Below, piece by piece: positions 8,426 through 16,218 of a stretch of DNA of 47,654 nucleotides; position 1 is the first letter of the stretch, and every line of letters starts with the position of its first letter. Source of the DNA: Desulfobulbaceae bacterium BRH_c16a (GTDB lineage: Bacteria; Desulfobacterota; Desulfobulbia; Desulfobulbales; Desulfocapsaceae). Below the pieces are notes generated by a model that saw only the letters and a program-made list of their open reading frames with translations, ran no database searches and was not told the DNA's origin. The stretch lies in contig LADS01000067.1 in the NCBI GenBank assembly GCA_000961725.1, forward strand, positions 1-47,654, given 5' to 3'. Position numbers and translations under genes: made by a program.

Positions 8426-8513
8426 GGTATTCCTCTTTTTTAAAATTGATGTTTGAGTTGCTGTAGCCGAGTGCCATCACTTACACGTTTTCAATACAGC
8501 CCAGAATTGCGCG

Positions 8514-8660
8514 CTACAGTCTTCGACCACCAATGACACGAACCAGAATCATTATGACCGCGATAACCAATAGAATGTGAATAAGTCCTCCCATGGTGTA
8601 TGAGGAGACAAAACCCAGGACCCAGAGGATAATTAATATGATTGCAATTGTTTGCAGCAT
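8514..8660 (-). CDS. lmo0937-family small membrane protein
   Basis: The 48-aa product begins MLQTIAIILIILWVLGFVSS, continues with YTMGGLIHILLVIAVIMILV and ends RVIGGRRL. These are two hydrophobic helices joined by the YTMGG turn, typical of the lmo0937/DUF5670 family of tiny inner-membrane proteins. The family is widespread and often found near CsbD and other stress genes; the function is unknown. The start at 8660 has AAAGGGAAG 4 bases upstream. No clear promoter was seen in the 178-bp gap to the BON gene, so read-through from the BON promoter is possible. Confidence 0.85.
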   Translation of the reverse strand: MLQTIAIILIILWVLGFVSSYTMGGLIHILLVIAVIMILVRVIGGRRL

Positions 8661-8800
8661 TTTCTTCCCTTTTTCCATTAATTGGTGAATCGTAAATCCG
8701 GCAGCTTCGCTCTTTGAACCTTCAGCCCTTCGATGCTACGCAGGCTGACGCTCATTCGCTCAGTTACTTGTGATATTGCTACCGGAATGGCAACGATTGC

Positions 8801-8831
8801 AATCGCCCCTGGACCGGAGACCGGGGCGATT
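8801..8831 (-). terminator. Hairpin after the BON gene, weak terminator or processing site
   Basis: aatcgcccc (8801-8809) pairs perfectly with ggggcgatt (8823-8831) around a 13-base loop, 7 bases past the stop codon of the BON gene. On the minus strand no T-run follows, so termination may be partial. That would allow read-through into the lmo0937 and CsbD genes. Confidence 0.5.
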
Positions 8832-8837
8832 TTACCG

Positions 8838-9149
8838 TTACTTAGCCCGCATATCGTTCTTAACCGATTTCACACCCTCGACCTTGCGTGCAACCTCGAC
8901 CGCCTTGTTGATGTCGGTCGGTGATTCGACGAAACCGCTCAATTGCACGATGCCCTTGAATGTTTCGACATTGATCTCGCTTGATTTCAGGGTAGGTTCG
9001 GCCAGAATTGCCGTCTTGACCTTTGTGGTGATCACCGTGTCATCGAGATATTCCCCGGTTCCTTCCTTCTTTGGCGTCCCAGCGCAGCCCAAAAAAATGG
9101 TCAACAGGATGATTGATAAAAAAGCAGTGAAAATTTTCTTTTGTTTCAT
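8838..9149 (-). CDS. BON-domain lipoprotein (OsmY-like)
   Basis: The 103-aa product has a lipoprotein signal (MKQKKIFTAFLSIILLTIFLG, then CAG) with a lipobox Cys near residue 22. It is followed by one BON domain (about residues 33-103): a YLDDTVITTKVKTAILAE helix, then strands INVETFKGIVQLSGFV and a VARKVEGVKSV helix. BON domains bind phospholipid surfaces; OsmY and DolP are known examples that support envelope integrity under osmotic stress. AGGGAGG precedes the ATG. The gene is driven by a near-perfect sigma-54 promoter at 9260-9275 with a double-dyad site behind it, the clearest regulated target in the window. Confidence 0.9.
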   Translation of the reverse strand: MKQKKIFTAFLSIILLTIFLGCAGTPKKEGTGEYLDDTVITTKVKTAILAEPTLKSSEINVETFKGIVQLSGFVESPTDINKAVEVARKVEGVKSVKNDMRAK

Positions 9150-9259
9150 GAGTAACCTCCCTTAATATTGATGATAATCTATATCCCTGAAGATGATCTC
9201 ACTTCGGGGTTCCAGTGACAATTTGTTATATGCAAGCATCGTTCACTACGATGTAGTAA

Positions 9260-9275
9260 TGCAATCCTTGTGCCA
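9260..9275 (-). promoter_or_regulatory. Sigma-54 promoter of the BON lipoprotein gene
   Basis: The minus strand reads TGGCAC-AAGGA-TTGCA, an exact match to the sigma-54 consensus. It is about 110 bp upstream of the BON start codon and 92 bp downstream of the double-dyad site at 9367-9397. Confidence 0.85.
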
Positions 9276-9366
9276 AATTACCTGGCACAAAGGCGCGCCA
9301 GTCAAGTCTATGTTTTATAAGAGATATCTTCCGAACTGGCAGGTCCGTGGCGCACAAGCTGGACAG

Positions 9367-9397
9367 GGTCATATCTAACCAGTGGTCGTATATGACC
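9367..9397. promoter_or_regulatory. Double-dyad activator site, copy 3
   Basis: GGTCATATCTAACC (9367-9380), spacer AGT, then GGTCGTATATGACC (9384-9397). Order and orientation relative to the sigma-54 promoter are as in copies 1 and 2. The site is also 189 bp upstream of the acyl-ligase gene start (9586), but no plus-strand sigma-54 motif was found there. The rest of 9150-9585 shows no gene. Confidence 0.75.
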
Positions 9398-9585
9398 ACT
9401 TTGCCTGTCTCATGGACGGTATCTTAATAAGCGACTGCCTCACGCCCCTTTCGGAAACCGGACGGGGAAGCTGTAACCTTTTGATTCGGACCGGGAGAAC
9501 AATTCGGATAAAGATTTGCTCGATAATTCAGCAAAAATGCATAGGATTTATTAGTCATCTTCATTCTCCACTCTCGAGGTGTATC

Positions 9586-12423
9586 GTGAACCACGCCATA
9601 TCCGCCGAATCCCTTCTGCCTATACTCGCCAAACTCATGGCGGAACTGCACCCCGATGCCGCAGGACATCGGCCGATCACCCTCGACAGCGGCCTCGACC
9701 GTGATCTTGGCCTGGACAGTCTTGCCCGGATGGAACTGTTCTCCCGGCTGGAGAAGGAATTCGGGGTTAAACTGCCGGAAAGGGTGTTGTTGGCGGCTGA
9801 GACCCCAAGAGATCTCCTGCGCTCCATCAATCAGGAGTCGCAACCGGAAAAAATCTCCGCCATGAAACAGGATGCGGAGACTGACGAGACAACCCCGCGC
9901 CGGGAGGCGGGGCTTGGGCGAGCGAAAACCCTGCTGGATGTCCTTGAGCAGCATGTCCGCATCCAGCCCGACGCGCTGCATATTACTCTCCTGCAGGAGA
10001 AGGATGAAATCCGCATCAGTTACGGGATGCTGCGGCATGAAGCCCTGAAGGTCGCCGCCCGGCTGCGCCGGCTCGACCTGGAACCCGGTGAGCCGGTGGC
10101 GATCATGCTGCCCACCGGTCCCGACTATTTCTTTAGTTTTTTCGGTATTCTCTACGGCGGCGGCGTACCGGTGCCGCTCTACCCGCCGGCCCGTCCCACC
10201 CAGATCGAAGAACACGTGCGGCGCCACCGGAAAATTATCGCCAACGCCGGCGCCCGACTTCTCATCACGGTACCCGAAGTGCAACCCGTGGCAAGACTGC
10301 TCATGAGTCAGGTGCCCGAGCTGCGAAAGATCGTAACCACCGACACTCTCTATTCACAGGCAGCCGAGAGGATCCCGTTGCCGCACAAAGAAAACGATAC
10401 CGCCTTTCTCCAGTATACTTCAGGCAGCACCGGCGATCCGAAAGGGGTCATTCTTTCCCATGCCAATCTCCTGGCAAATATAGAAGCCATGGGCCGGGTC
10501 TGCCAGGTCGCGACAAGCGATGTATTTGTCAGCTGGCTGCCGCTCTACCATGACATGGGCTTGATCGGCGCGTGGCTTGGCAGTCTCTGCCATGGCTGCC
10601 GTCTGGTGGTCATGTCGCCCCTCTCTTTTCTCGCCCGCCCCGAGCGCTGGCTGCACACCATCGCCCGGTTTGGCGGGACTCTTTCCGCCTCCCCCAATTT
10701 TGGCTACGAAATCTGCGCCACACGGCTTGACGACGAGGTACTCGCAGGCATCGACCTGAGTTCCTGGAGAATGGCATTTAACGGCGCCGAGCCGGTAATT
10801 CCCGACACCCTGCGCAGGTTTCAGAAGCGATTTGAGCAGTATGGCTTCCGCCCCGAGGCGCTTGCCCCGGTCTATGGACTGGCCGAATCCACGGTGGGCC
10901 TTCTCTTTCCTCCGCCTGGCAGCGGAGTGCGGATCGACCGTGTGGCAAGAGAGACCTTTGCCGGGTCGGGCAAGGCGGTGGCCGCCCCGGACCGGAAGGA
11001 GGCGGTGCTCGAATTCGTCTGCTGCGGCCGGCCGTTGCCTGGACACCAGGTCAGGGTGGTCGACGACCGGGACAGGGAACTGCCCGAACGACAGGAGGGG
11101 CGGCTGCAGTTCAAAGGACCATCCTCCACCAGCGGCTATTTCCGCAACAGTGATGAAACACGCAAACTGTTCCGGGACGACGACTGGCTGGAAACCGGCG
11201 ACCTTGCCTACACTGCGGCAGGCGAAGTGTATATAACCGGGCGAAAAAAGGATATCATCATCCGTGGCGGACGCAACATCCATCCCCATGAGCTCGAAGA
11301 GATCATCGGCAATATTCCCGGGATCAGAAAGGGATGCACGGCGGTCTTTGCCAGTGTCGGGAGCGGCGACACGTCCGAAAAGCTGGTGGTGCTGACCGAA
11401 TCGAGGCAGACCAGGGAAGAGGCTCTGCGGCAACTCAGGCAACAGATTGTCGACGCGACCGTCGATCTGCTGGCCATGCCACCCGACGATGTCGTCATTG
11501 CCCGGCCGGGGACGGTGCTGAAAACCTCCAGCGGGAAAATCCGCCGATCGGCCTGTCGGCAGGTCTATGAAAGCGGCCACCTCGGCCGGCAAAAAGCGGC
11601 GGTCTGGCTGCAATTGCTGCGAATGGGAGTCAAAAGTGTGGGACCCATGCTGCGAAGGCTGGCGGACCGCGCATCGGCACTGCTCTATGCCGGTTATTGC
11701 TGGCTGGTCCTGGCTTTCAGCGGAGCTGCCGTGTGGTGCGGCCTTATGGTCTTACCCGGTGGTGCAAAGTGCTGGCGACTGGCCGGCCGGACTGTGCGGC
11801 TGATGTGCAAAGCAACCGGGATACGTCTGAAAACCGAAGGGATGGCCAATATACCGCTGGGCGGACAGTATGTGGTGGTCAGCAACCATATGAGTTATGT
11901 GGATTCGTTCGTAATGGCTGGAGTGCTGCCGGAACAATGTAATTTTGTGGCAAAAGCCGAACTTGGACGAAATCCTTTTCTCCGTGTGGTCCTGACAAAA
12001 CTTGGGGTCTTCCTGGTGGACAGGTTCGATGCGGCACAGGGAGTTGCCGACAGCAAAAAAATCGACGAGGGTGTCGGCAGAGGTTTGCGTCCCCTGTTTT
12101 TTGCCGAAGGGACGCTGCAGAGAATGCCCGGACTGCTGCCCTTCCAGATGGGAGCATTCGTCCTCGCCTGCCGCAACCAGCTGCCGGTGGTGCCGGTGAT
12201 CATTCAAGGCACCCGCAATATCCTCCGCGGCGGCTCCTGGTTCCCGCGGCGGGGAAGGATCCGGGTGACCATTCTCCCGCCCTGTCCTCCGAGCGGCACA
12301 GACTGGCAGGCAGCAATCGAACTGAGGGACCGGGTTCGCCGGGAAATTCTGCAACATCTGGGTGAGCCCGATCTTGCCGGAGAATACACATCTCTTCTGC
12401 AGATGGGGCTGAAATCACCTTGA
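9586..12423 (+). CDS. ACP / acyl-AMP ligase / PlsC acyltransferase fusion
   Basis: The 945-aa product has three enzymatic parts. Residues 1-85 are an acyl carrier protein with phosphopantetheine site S45 in LGLDSLARMEL. Residues about 110-680 are an ANL-family adenylating enzyme of the fatty acyl-AMP ligase type, with YTSGSTGDPKGV near 277-288 and GRKKDIIIRGGRNIHP. A hydrophobic stretch follows, then a PlsC domain (750-940) with SNHMSYVD (H768, D773) and FAEGT. A fatty acid would be activated as acyl-AMP, loaded on the fused ACP, and passed to a lysophospholipid or glycerol phosphate at the membrane, much like Aas. The GTG at 9586 is chosen because GAGGTG lies 5 bases upstream and the ACP fold starts right after. 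The open frame extends up to ATG 9382, but that extension overlaps the dyad site and looks non-coding. Confidence 0.88.
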   Translation: MNHAISAESLLPILAKLMAELHPDAAGHRPITLDSGLDRDLGLDSLARMELFSRLEKEFGVKLPERVLLAAETPRDLLRSINQESQPEKISAMKQDAETDETTPRREAGLGRAKTLLDVLEQHVRIQPDALHITLLQEKDEIRISYGMLRHEALKVAARLRRLDLEPGEPVAIMLPTGPDYFFSFFGILYGGGVPVPLYPPARPTQIEEHVRRHRKIIANAGARLLITVPEVQPVARLLMSQVPELRKIVTTDTLYSQAAERIPLPHKENDTAFLQYTSGSTGDPKGVILSHANLLANIEAMGRVCQVATSDVFVSWLPLYHDMGLIGAWLGSLCHGCRLVVMSPLSFLARPERWLHTIARFGGTLSASPNFGYEICATRLDDEVLAGIDLSSWRMAFNGAEPVIPDTLRRFQKRFEQYGFRPEALAPVYGLAESTVGLLFPPPGSGVRIDRVARETFAGSGKAVAAPDRKEAVLEFVCCGRPLPGHQVRVVDDRDRELPERQEGRLQFKGPSSTSGYFRNSDETRKLFRDDDWLETGDLAYTAAGEVYITGRKKDIIIRGGRNIHPHELEEIIGNIPGIRKGCTAVFASVGSGDTSEKLVVLTESRQTREEALRQLRQQIVDATVDLLAMPPDDVVIARPGTVLKTSSGKIRRSACRQVYESGHLGRQKAAVWLQLLRMGVKSVGPMLRRLADRASALLYAGYCWLVLAFSGAAVWCGLMVLPGGAKCWRLAGRTVRLMCKATGIRLKTEGMANIPLGGQYVVVSNHMSYVDSFVMAGVLPEQCNFVAKAELGRNPFLRVVLTKLGVFLVDRFDAAQGVADSKKIDEGVGRGLRPLFFAEGTLQRMPGLLPFQMGAFVLACRNQLPVVPVIIQGTRNILRGGSWFPRRGRIRVTILPPCPPSGTDWQAAIELRDRVRREILQHLGEPDLAGEYTSLLQMGLKSP

Positions 12424-12440
12424 GCATTTTTTATTATTAA

Positions 12441-12508
12441 ACCTTCGCGTCTTCGAGTGAACAAAAGCATGAAATATTTCTCACGCGAAGCCGCGAAGGC
12501 GCGAAGGT
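12441..12508. repeat. GCGAAG-type intergenic repeat with hairpin, copy 1
   Basis: The 32-bp core (12475-12506, beginning tatttctcacgcgaag) recurs at 16175-16206 with three mismatches. Within this copy, accttcgcgtcttcg (12441-12455) pairs with 12494-12508 with one mismatch, giving a long hairpin just after the acyl-ligase gene that may act in termination. Such cgcgaag repeats are common between genes in many proteobacteria. Confidence 0.65.
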
Positions 12509-12547
12509 ATCCGAACGTTGGGGCAAGTTGCCTGTAGAGGAGGTGCG

Positions 12548-13405
12548 ATGGAACGGCAGATCTATCTCGCCTACGATGGTTCGATCAATGCAGACTGGAT
12601 TTCCCGTTACGCTATCCAGATGGCCGCCACCCTTCATCGCCGCAAGATCGTTGTCATCCATATTCGTGACGGATCCTCCGCCTATCCTGCAATTGAACGG
12701 AAATTGACTAAAATCGCCGCTGAATGCGAAGAGCTCGGCATCGAATGTCAAAAAAACGTGATCCATCCTCTCGAAAAAAATGTTTCTTCCAGCCTCCTTC
12801 GGGTCATTCCTTCCGGCGAACACAGCTACTGCCTGTGCGGAGCGCGGATCGCCTCGCGGGGCCGTGGTTTTCTGGCAGGCACCGTTGCGGAACGACTTCT
12901 TCGCTCGAAAAAATTCAATGTCATGGCCATCCGGGTGGTCAGTCCCGGCCTGCTGGGCTGTCCGAAAACCCTGCTGTTTCCCCTTGCCGGTCACCCCCGG
13001 GGATTCGAAGCCGCCATGCCTTTTCTTCGAATGTTCTCTTTCCCCCTTGTCAGGCTGCATCTCCTTCGGGTCATGAATGTCAATCCTTTCCATTTCCGCT
13101 ACATTGCCGCTGAGGCTGTGCAGAAAAAGCTCGCCGAAGGCCGGAAATACCTGGGCCGTATCATGAGCGAAATACGGGAGGAGATCAGCGAAGCAAACCG
13201 GCCTCACCTGCATCTGGACCGCCATGTCGTGCTGTCCGACGATTGGGCCAAGGAAATTCTCATCCAGGCAGGCAGGGTGCGGGCATCGATGATCCTGCTC
13301 GGCGCAAGCGATCGAAATCTGCCCTCCCGTTTTTTCTATGGCAATAAATTCGAGCAGATCCTTCGCAACGCCCCGTGCGATGTCGGAATTTACCGAAAGC
13401 TATGA
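12548..13405 (+). CDS. Universal stress protein, two USP domains
   Basis: The 285-aa product begins MERQIYLAYDGSINADWISR with the first USP fold. A second domain ends ILLGASDRNLPSRFFYGNKF, a variant of the Gly-rich ATP-binding motif of UspA proteins, and then APCDVGIYRK. Tandem USP proteins bind ATP or AMP and are linked to stress and ion homeostasis. The ATG at 12548 is set by a strong AGAGGAGGTG 3-10 bases upstream. Its stop codon overlaps the ATPase start (ATGA at 13402), so the two are translationally coupled. A role as a regulatory or sensory partner of the cation pump is likely but inferred. Confidence 0.85.
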   Translation: MERQIYLAYDGSINADWISRYAIQMAATLHRRKIVVIHIRDGSSAYPAIERKLTKIAAECEELGIECQKNVIHPLEKNVSSSLLRVIPSGEHSYCLCGARIASRGRGFLAGTVAERLLRSKKFNVMAIRVVSPGLLGCPKTLLFPLAGHPRGFEAAMPFLRMFSFPLVRLHLLRVMNVNPFHFRYIAAEAVQKKLAEGRKYLGRIMSEIREEISEANRPHLHLDRHVVLSDDWAKEILIQAGRVRASMILLGASDRNLPSRFFYGNKFEQILRNAPCDVGIYRKL

Positions 13406-16116
13406 ACGAACCTCCTGATCATATCGGGCACATTCCGCCGGAACAGGTATATGCCACTCTTCACAGCCGTCCTGAAGGTTTAAATCCGGATGAGTCGGCG
13501 GAGAGGCTGGCCCATGTCGGCCCCAACAGTTTCGAGGTAGTCGAGAAGGGGAAACTGCTGCGGCTTCTCGGCCGGCAGTTCACCAACTTTTTCGCAATCC
13601 TGCTGATCATCTCGGCGATCATCTGTTTTATCGCCGAGCACATCAATCCAGAGGAAGGCATGGGCATTCTCGGCTGGGCTCTGACCGGCGTGGCTCTGCT
13701 CAATGCCCTGTTCAGTTTTTTTCAAGAATACCGGGCGGAAAAAGCCATGGAAGCCTTGAAAAAATTCCTTCCCCATCTGGTCGAGGTCCATCGCCAGGAC
13801 CGGATCGACAGGGTTCCTGCCCTGGAGATCGTTCCCGGCGATGTGGTAAGCCTCTCGGAAGGGGATAAGATTGCCGCGGATATGCGGATTGTCGCGGCGG
13901 AAGGACTGATGATCGACAGCTCGCCGCTGACCGGGGAATCGGTTGCCGTGCGGCTCTCGCCCCAGGCGCAGGAGAAAAGCCTCGAGGAATGCGAAAACAT
14001 TGCCTTTGCCGGCTGCACCGTGGTCAAAGGGACCGGCCGCGGCGTGGTATTTGCCACCGGTCTGCGCACCCGGTTCGGCCGGATCGCCAACCTTTCCCAG
14101 ACTATCCGCCGCAGCCATTCGCCCCTGGAGCGCGAAATTTCCCGCATGATCCGGGTCCTGACGACGATCGCCTGCCTCATGGGAGTGAGTTTTTTTCTGT
14201 ACGGTGTGGCGAGCGGCAAATCTCTCTGGATCAATCTGGTTTTCATGATGGGAATTATCGTCGCAAATGTCCCGGAAGGGCTGCTGCCGACACTGACCGT
14301 GGCCCTGGTCATGGGCAGCCTCCGCATGGCGAAAAAGCAGGTCCTTGTCACCAGCCTGAATGCGGTGGAGGCGCTCGGCGCCGTGCACGTCGTCTGCACC
14401 GATAAAACCGGCACCTTGACAATGAACAGGCTGACCATCACCCAAATGATCGACCCTGTTTCGGGCAAAACCATGACGGGCGAGCAGGAACGCAGCCTGA
14501 CCTTGCTCGCCCTCTGTGCCTCCGATGTTCGCGAGACGTCGGACCGGTTGCTCGGCGATCCCCTGGATGTGGCTGTGGCCCGCCATCTTTTACGTCTTTT
14601 GCCTGGAAGACTTTCCGAAGTGCAGCGGCAGGTTCGTCGTCATTTTGCCTTTGACGTCGAAAAAAGGCGGTCCGCCGGGATCCTCGATCACCAGGGCAGC
14701 CGGCTCTTTGCGGTGAAGGGCGCTTTTGAGGCCATTCGTCCCATGGTGACGGCGATCGCTGCCGCCGGTGCAACTGAAACATCCCTTTCGAGCACACCGG
14801 ATACTCCGTTTGCCCGGCAGATGTCAGACAGTGAAGCTATCATGCAGAAGATGGCGGCCGGGGGGTTGCGGGTTATCGCGGTTGCCTGCCGGCGGCTTTC
14901 CGCAGATGAGGCTCAAGCCTCCAGCGCCCCGGAGGTATTGGCAGATCCGCTGGAACATGATCTTGTCCTTGCCGGGTTCATCGGCGTCGAAGATCCGGTC
15001 AGGCCGGAAGTGCCGCAGGCCGTGGCAAAATGCCATACCGCCGGAATCAAAGTGATGATGATCACCGGCGATCATCCGGCGACAGCCCTGGCTGTGGCCG
15101 TAAAAGCAGGAATCGTCGAGGCCGGCTGCAGCGATCATCTCACAGGCGAGCAGCTCCGCCGGTTGACGGTGGCCGGTCTGGTCGATCACCTTCGGCAGGG
15201 TGTCCGGGTTTTTGCCCGAACCACGCCGGACCAGAAAATGAAAATTGTGACCGCCCTGAAACACATGGAAATGGTGGTGGCCATGACCGGCGACGGGGTC
15301 AATGACGCCCCGGCCCTGAAGGCGGCGGATGTCGGCATCGCCATGGGCAGGATGGGGACGGATGTTGCGAGGGAATCGGCTCAGATCATTCTGCTCGATG
15401 ACAACTTCGCCCACATCGTCGACGGTATCGAGGAGGGCCGGACGGTCTTTCTCAACATGAAAAAGTTCACCAACTATGTGCTGGTGAGCAATGGCCCGGA
15501 GATCCTGCCCTATTTGCTCTATATGGTCCTGCCGGTCCCGCTAGCCCTCAACATCGTTCACATCCTTGCCATCGATCTTGGCACGGATATCATCCCTTCC
15601 ATGGGCCTCGGCCAGGAGCCGCCGTCCCCCGAGGTGATGAGCAAACCTCCCCGCGATCATTCCGAGGGGCTCCTCACCCCGCAGCTCATTCTCCACAGCT
15701 ACGGTTTTCTCGGCCTGCTTGAAGGACTGTGGTCCCTGTTTCTCTTTTTCTATGTCCTTCATGATGGCGGCTGGCGCTATGGCATGGACCTGCCGAGCAC
15801 TTCGCCGCTCTATCGCTCGGCGACCGGCATCGCTCTCGCTTCCATCTTTTTGATGCAGATCGGCAACCTGATCGGCCGCCGCTCCCGCCATGGGTCCGGC
15901 CTGGATAAAGGGATTTTCAGCAACAGGATTCTCCTTGCCGGCATCCTGGTCCAGATTGTCTCCTCCTGGGCGATCCTCTATTTTCCGCCGCTGCAGAAGG
16001 CAATGAACACCGGACCGGTGGCCACGGAGGTCTTTGCACTCGCCTGGCTCGGTATCTTCTGGATTTTCGGACTGGATTATCTCCGCAAGTGTCTGGCCAG
16101 GCGGATACGTTCCTGA
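13402..16116 (+). CDS. P2-type cation-transporting ATPase
   Basis: The 904-aa product has all P-type ATPase hallmarks: N-terminal cation ATPase domain (about 1-75), actuator with LTGES, phosphorylated Asp D334 in CTDKTGTLTMN, nucleotide-binding KGAFE, the TGDGVNDAPALK hinge and a six-helix C-terminal membrane block. The membrane segment before D334 reads VPEGLLPTLTVALVMG, which resembles the Na/K- and Ca-pump branch (P2) rather than heavy-metal (P1B) pumps; there is no CPC motif and no metal-binding N-domain. The transported ion (Na, K, Ca or H) cannot be decided by eye. Translation starts at ATG 13402, overlapping the USP stop. An upstream in-frame extension to 13375 lies inside the USP gene and is rejected. 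Confidence 0.9.
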   Translation: MNEPPDHIGHIPPEQVYATLHSRPEGLNPDESAERLAHVGPNSFEVVEKGKLLRLLGRQFTNFFAILLIISAIICFIAEHINPEEGMGILGWALTGVALLNALFSFFQEYRAEKAMEALKKFLPHLVEVHRQDRIDRVPALEIVPGDVVSLSEGDKIAADMRIVAAEGLMIDSSPLTGESVAVRLSPQAQEKSLEECENIAFAGCTVVKGTGRGVVFATGLRTRFGRIANLSQTIRRSHSPLEREISRMIRVLTTIACLMGVSFFLYGVASGKSLWINLVFMMGIIVANVPEGLLPTLTVALVMGSLRMAKKQVLVTSLNAVEALGAVHVVCTDKTGTLTMNRLTITQMIDPVSGKTMTGEQERSLTLLALCASDVRETSDRLLGDPLDVAVARHLLRLLPGRLSEVQRQVRRHFAFDVEKRRSAGILDHQGSRLFAVKGAFEAIRPMVTAIAAAGATETSLSSTPDTPFARQMSDSEAIMQKMAAGGLRVIAVACRRLSADEAQASSAPEVLADPLEHDLVLAGFIGVEDPVRPEVPQAVAKCHTAGIKVMMITGDHPATALAVAVKAGIVEAGCSDHLTGEQLRRLTVAGLVDHLRQGVRVFARTTPDQKMKIVTALKHMEMVVAMTGDGVNDAPALKAADVGIAMGRMGTDVARESAQIILLDDNFAHIVDGIEEGRTVFLNMKKFTNYVLVSNGPEILPYLLYMVLPVPLALNIVHILAIDLGTDIIPSMGLGQEPPSPEVMSKPPRDHSEGLLTPQLILHSYGFLGLLEGLWSLFLFFYVLHDGGWRYGMDLPSTSPLYRSATGIALASIFLMQIGNLIGRRSRHGSGLDKGIFSNRILLAGILVQIVSSWAILYFPPLQKAMNTGPVATEVFALAWLGIFWIFGLDYLRKCLARRIRS

Positions 16117-16117
16117 C

Positions 16118-16158
16118 GCTCACCGGGGAGGACGAAGACGGGCTACAGTCTCGCCCGC
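16118..16158. repeat. Relic of the sugar dehydrogenase 3' end
   Basis: Bases 16118-16141 match 16217-16240 (22 of 24), which spans the stop codon of the dehydrogenase gene. Bases 16142-16158 match 16340-16356 inside that gene (16 of 17). On the minus strand this is a shortened duplicate of the gene end with about 99 bases missing, left between the ATPase gene and the dehydrogenase gene. Confidence 0.55.
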
Positions 16159-16174
16159 TCTCAGGAGAGGAACG

Positions 16175-16206
16175 TATTTCTCACGCGAAGGCGCGAAGAC
16201 GCGAAA
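16175..16206. repeat. GCGAAG-type intergenic repeat, copy 2
   Basis: Matches 12475-12506 at 29 of 32 bases in the same orientation. The two copies flank the USP/ATPase cassette exactly, as expected for a block gained, or able to be lost, by recombination between short direct repeats. Confidence 0.65.
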
Positions 16207-16218
16207 GTTCCGGCGCGC

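Noticed and set aside
8013..8480. A 155-codon minus-strand frame over the CsbD gene
   Set aside because: It is out of frame with the recognisable CsbD sequence, which has its own strong ribosome site, and it runs antisense into the response regulator.
8490..8510. TGGCAC on the minus strand before the CsbD gene as a fourth sigma-54 promoter
   Set aside because: The -12 half does not match at the required spacing and no dyad element lies upstream.
9382..9585. Upstream extension of the acyl-ligase protein to ATG 9382
   Set aside because: It starts inside dyad copy 3, lacks a ribosome site and adds a stretch with no protein character; the GTG at 9586 has a clear GAGGTG site.
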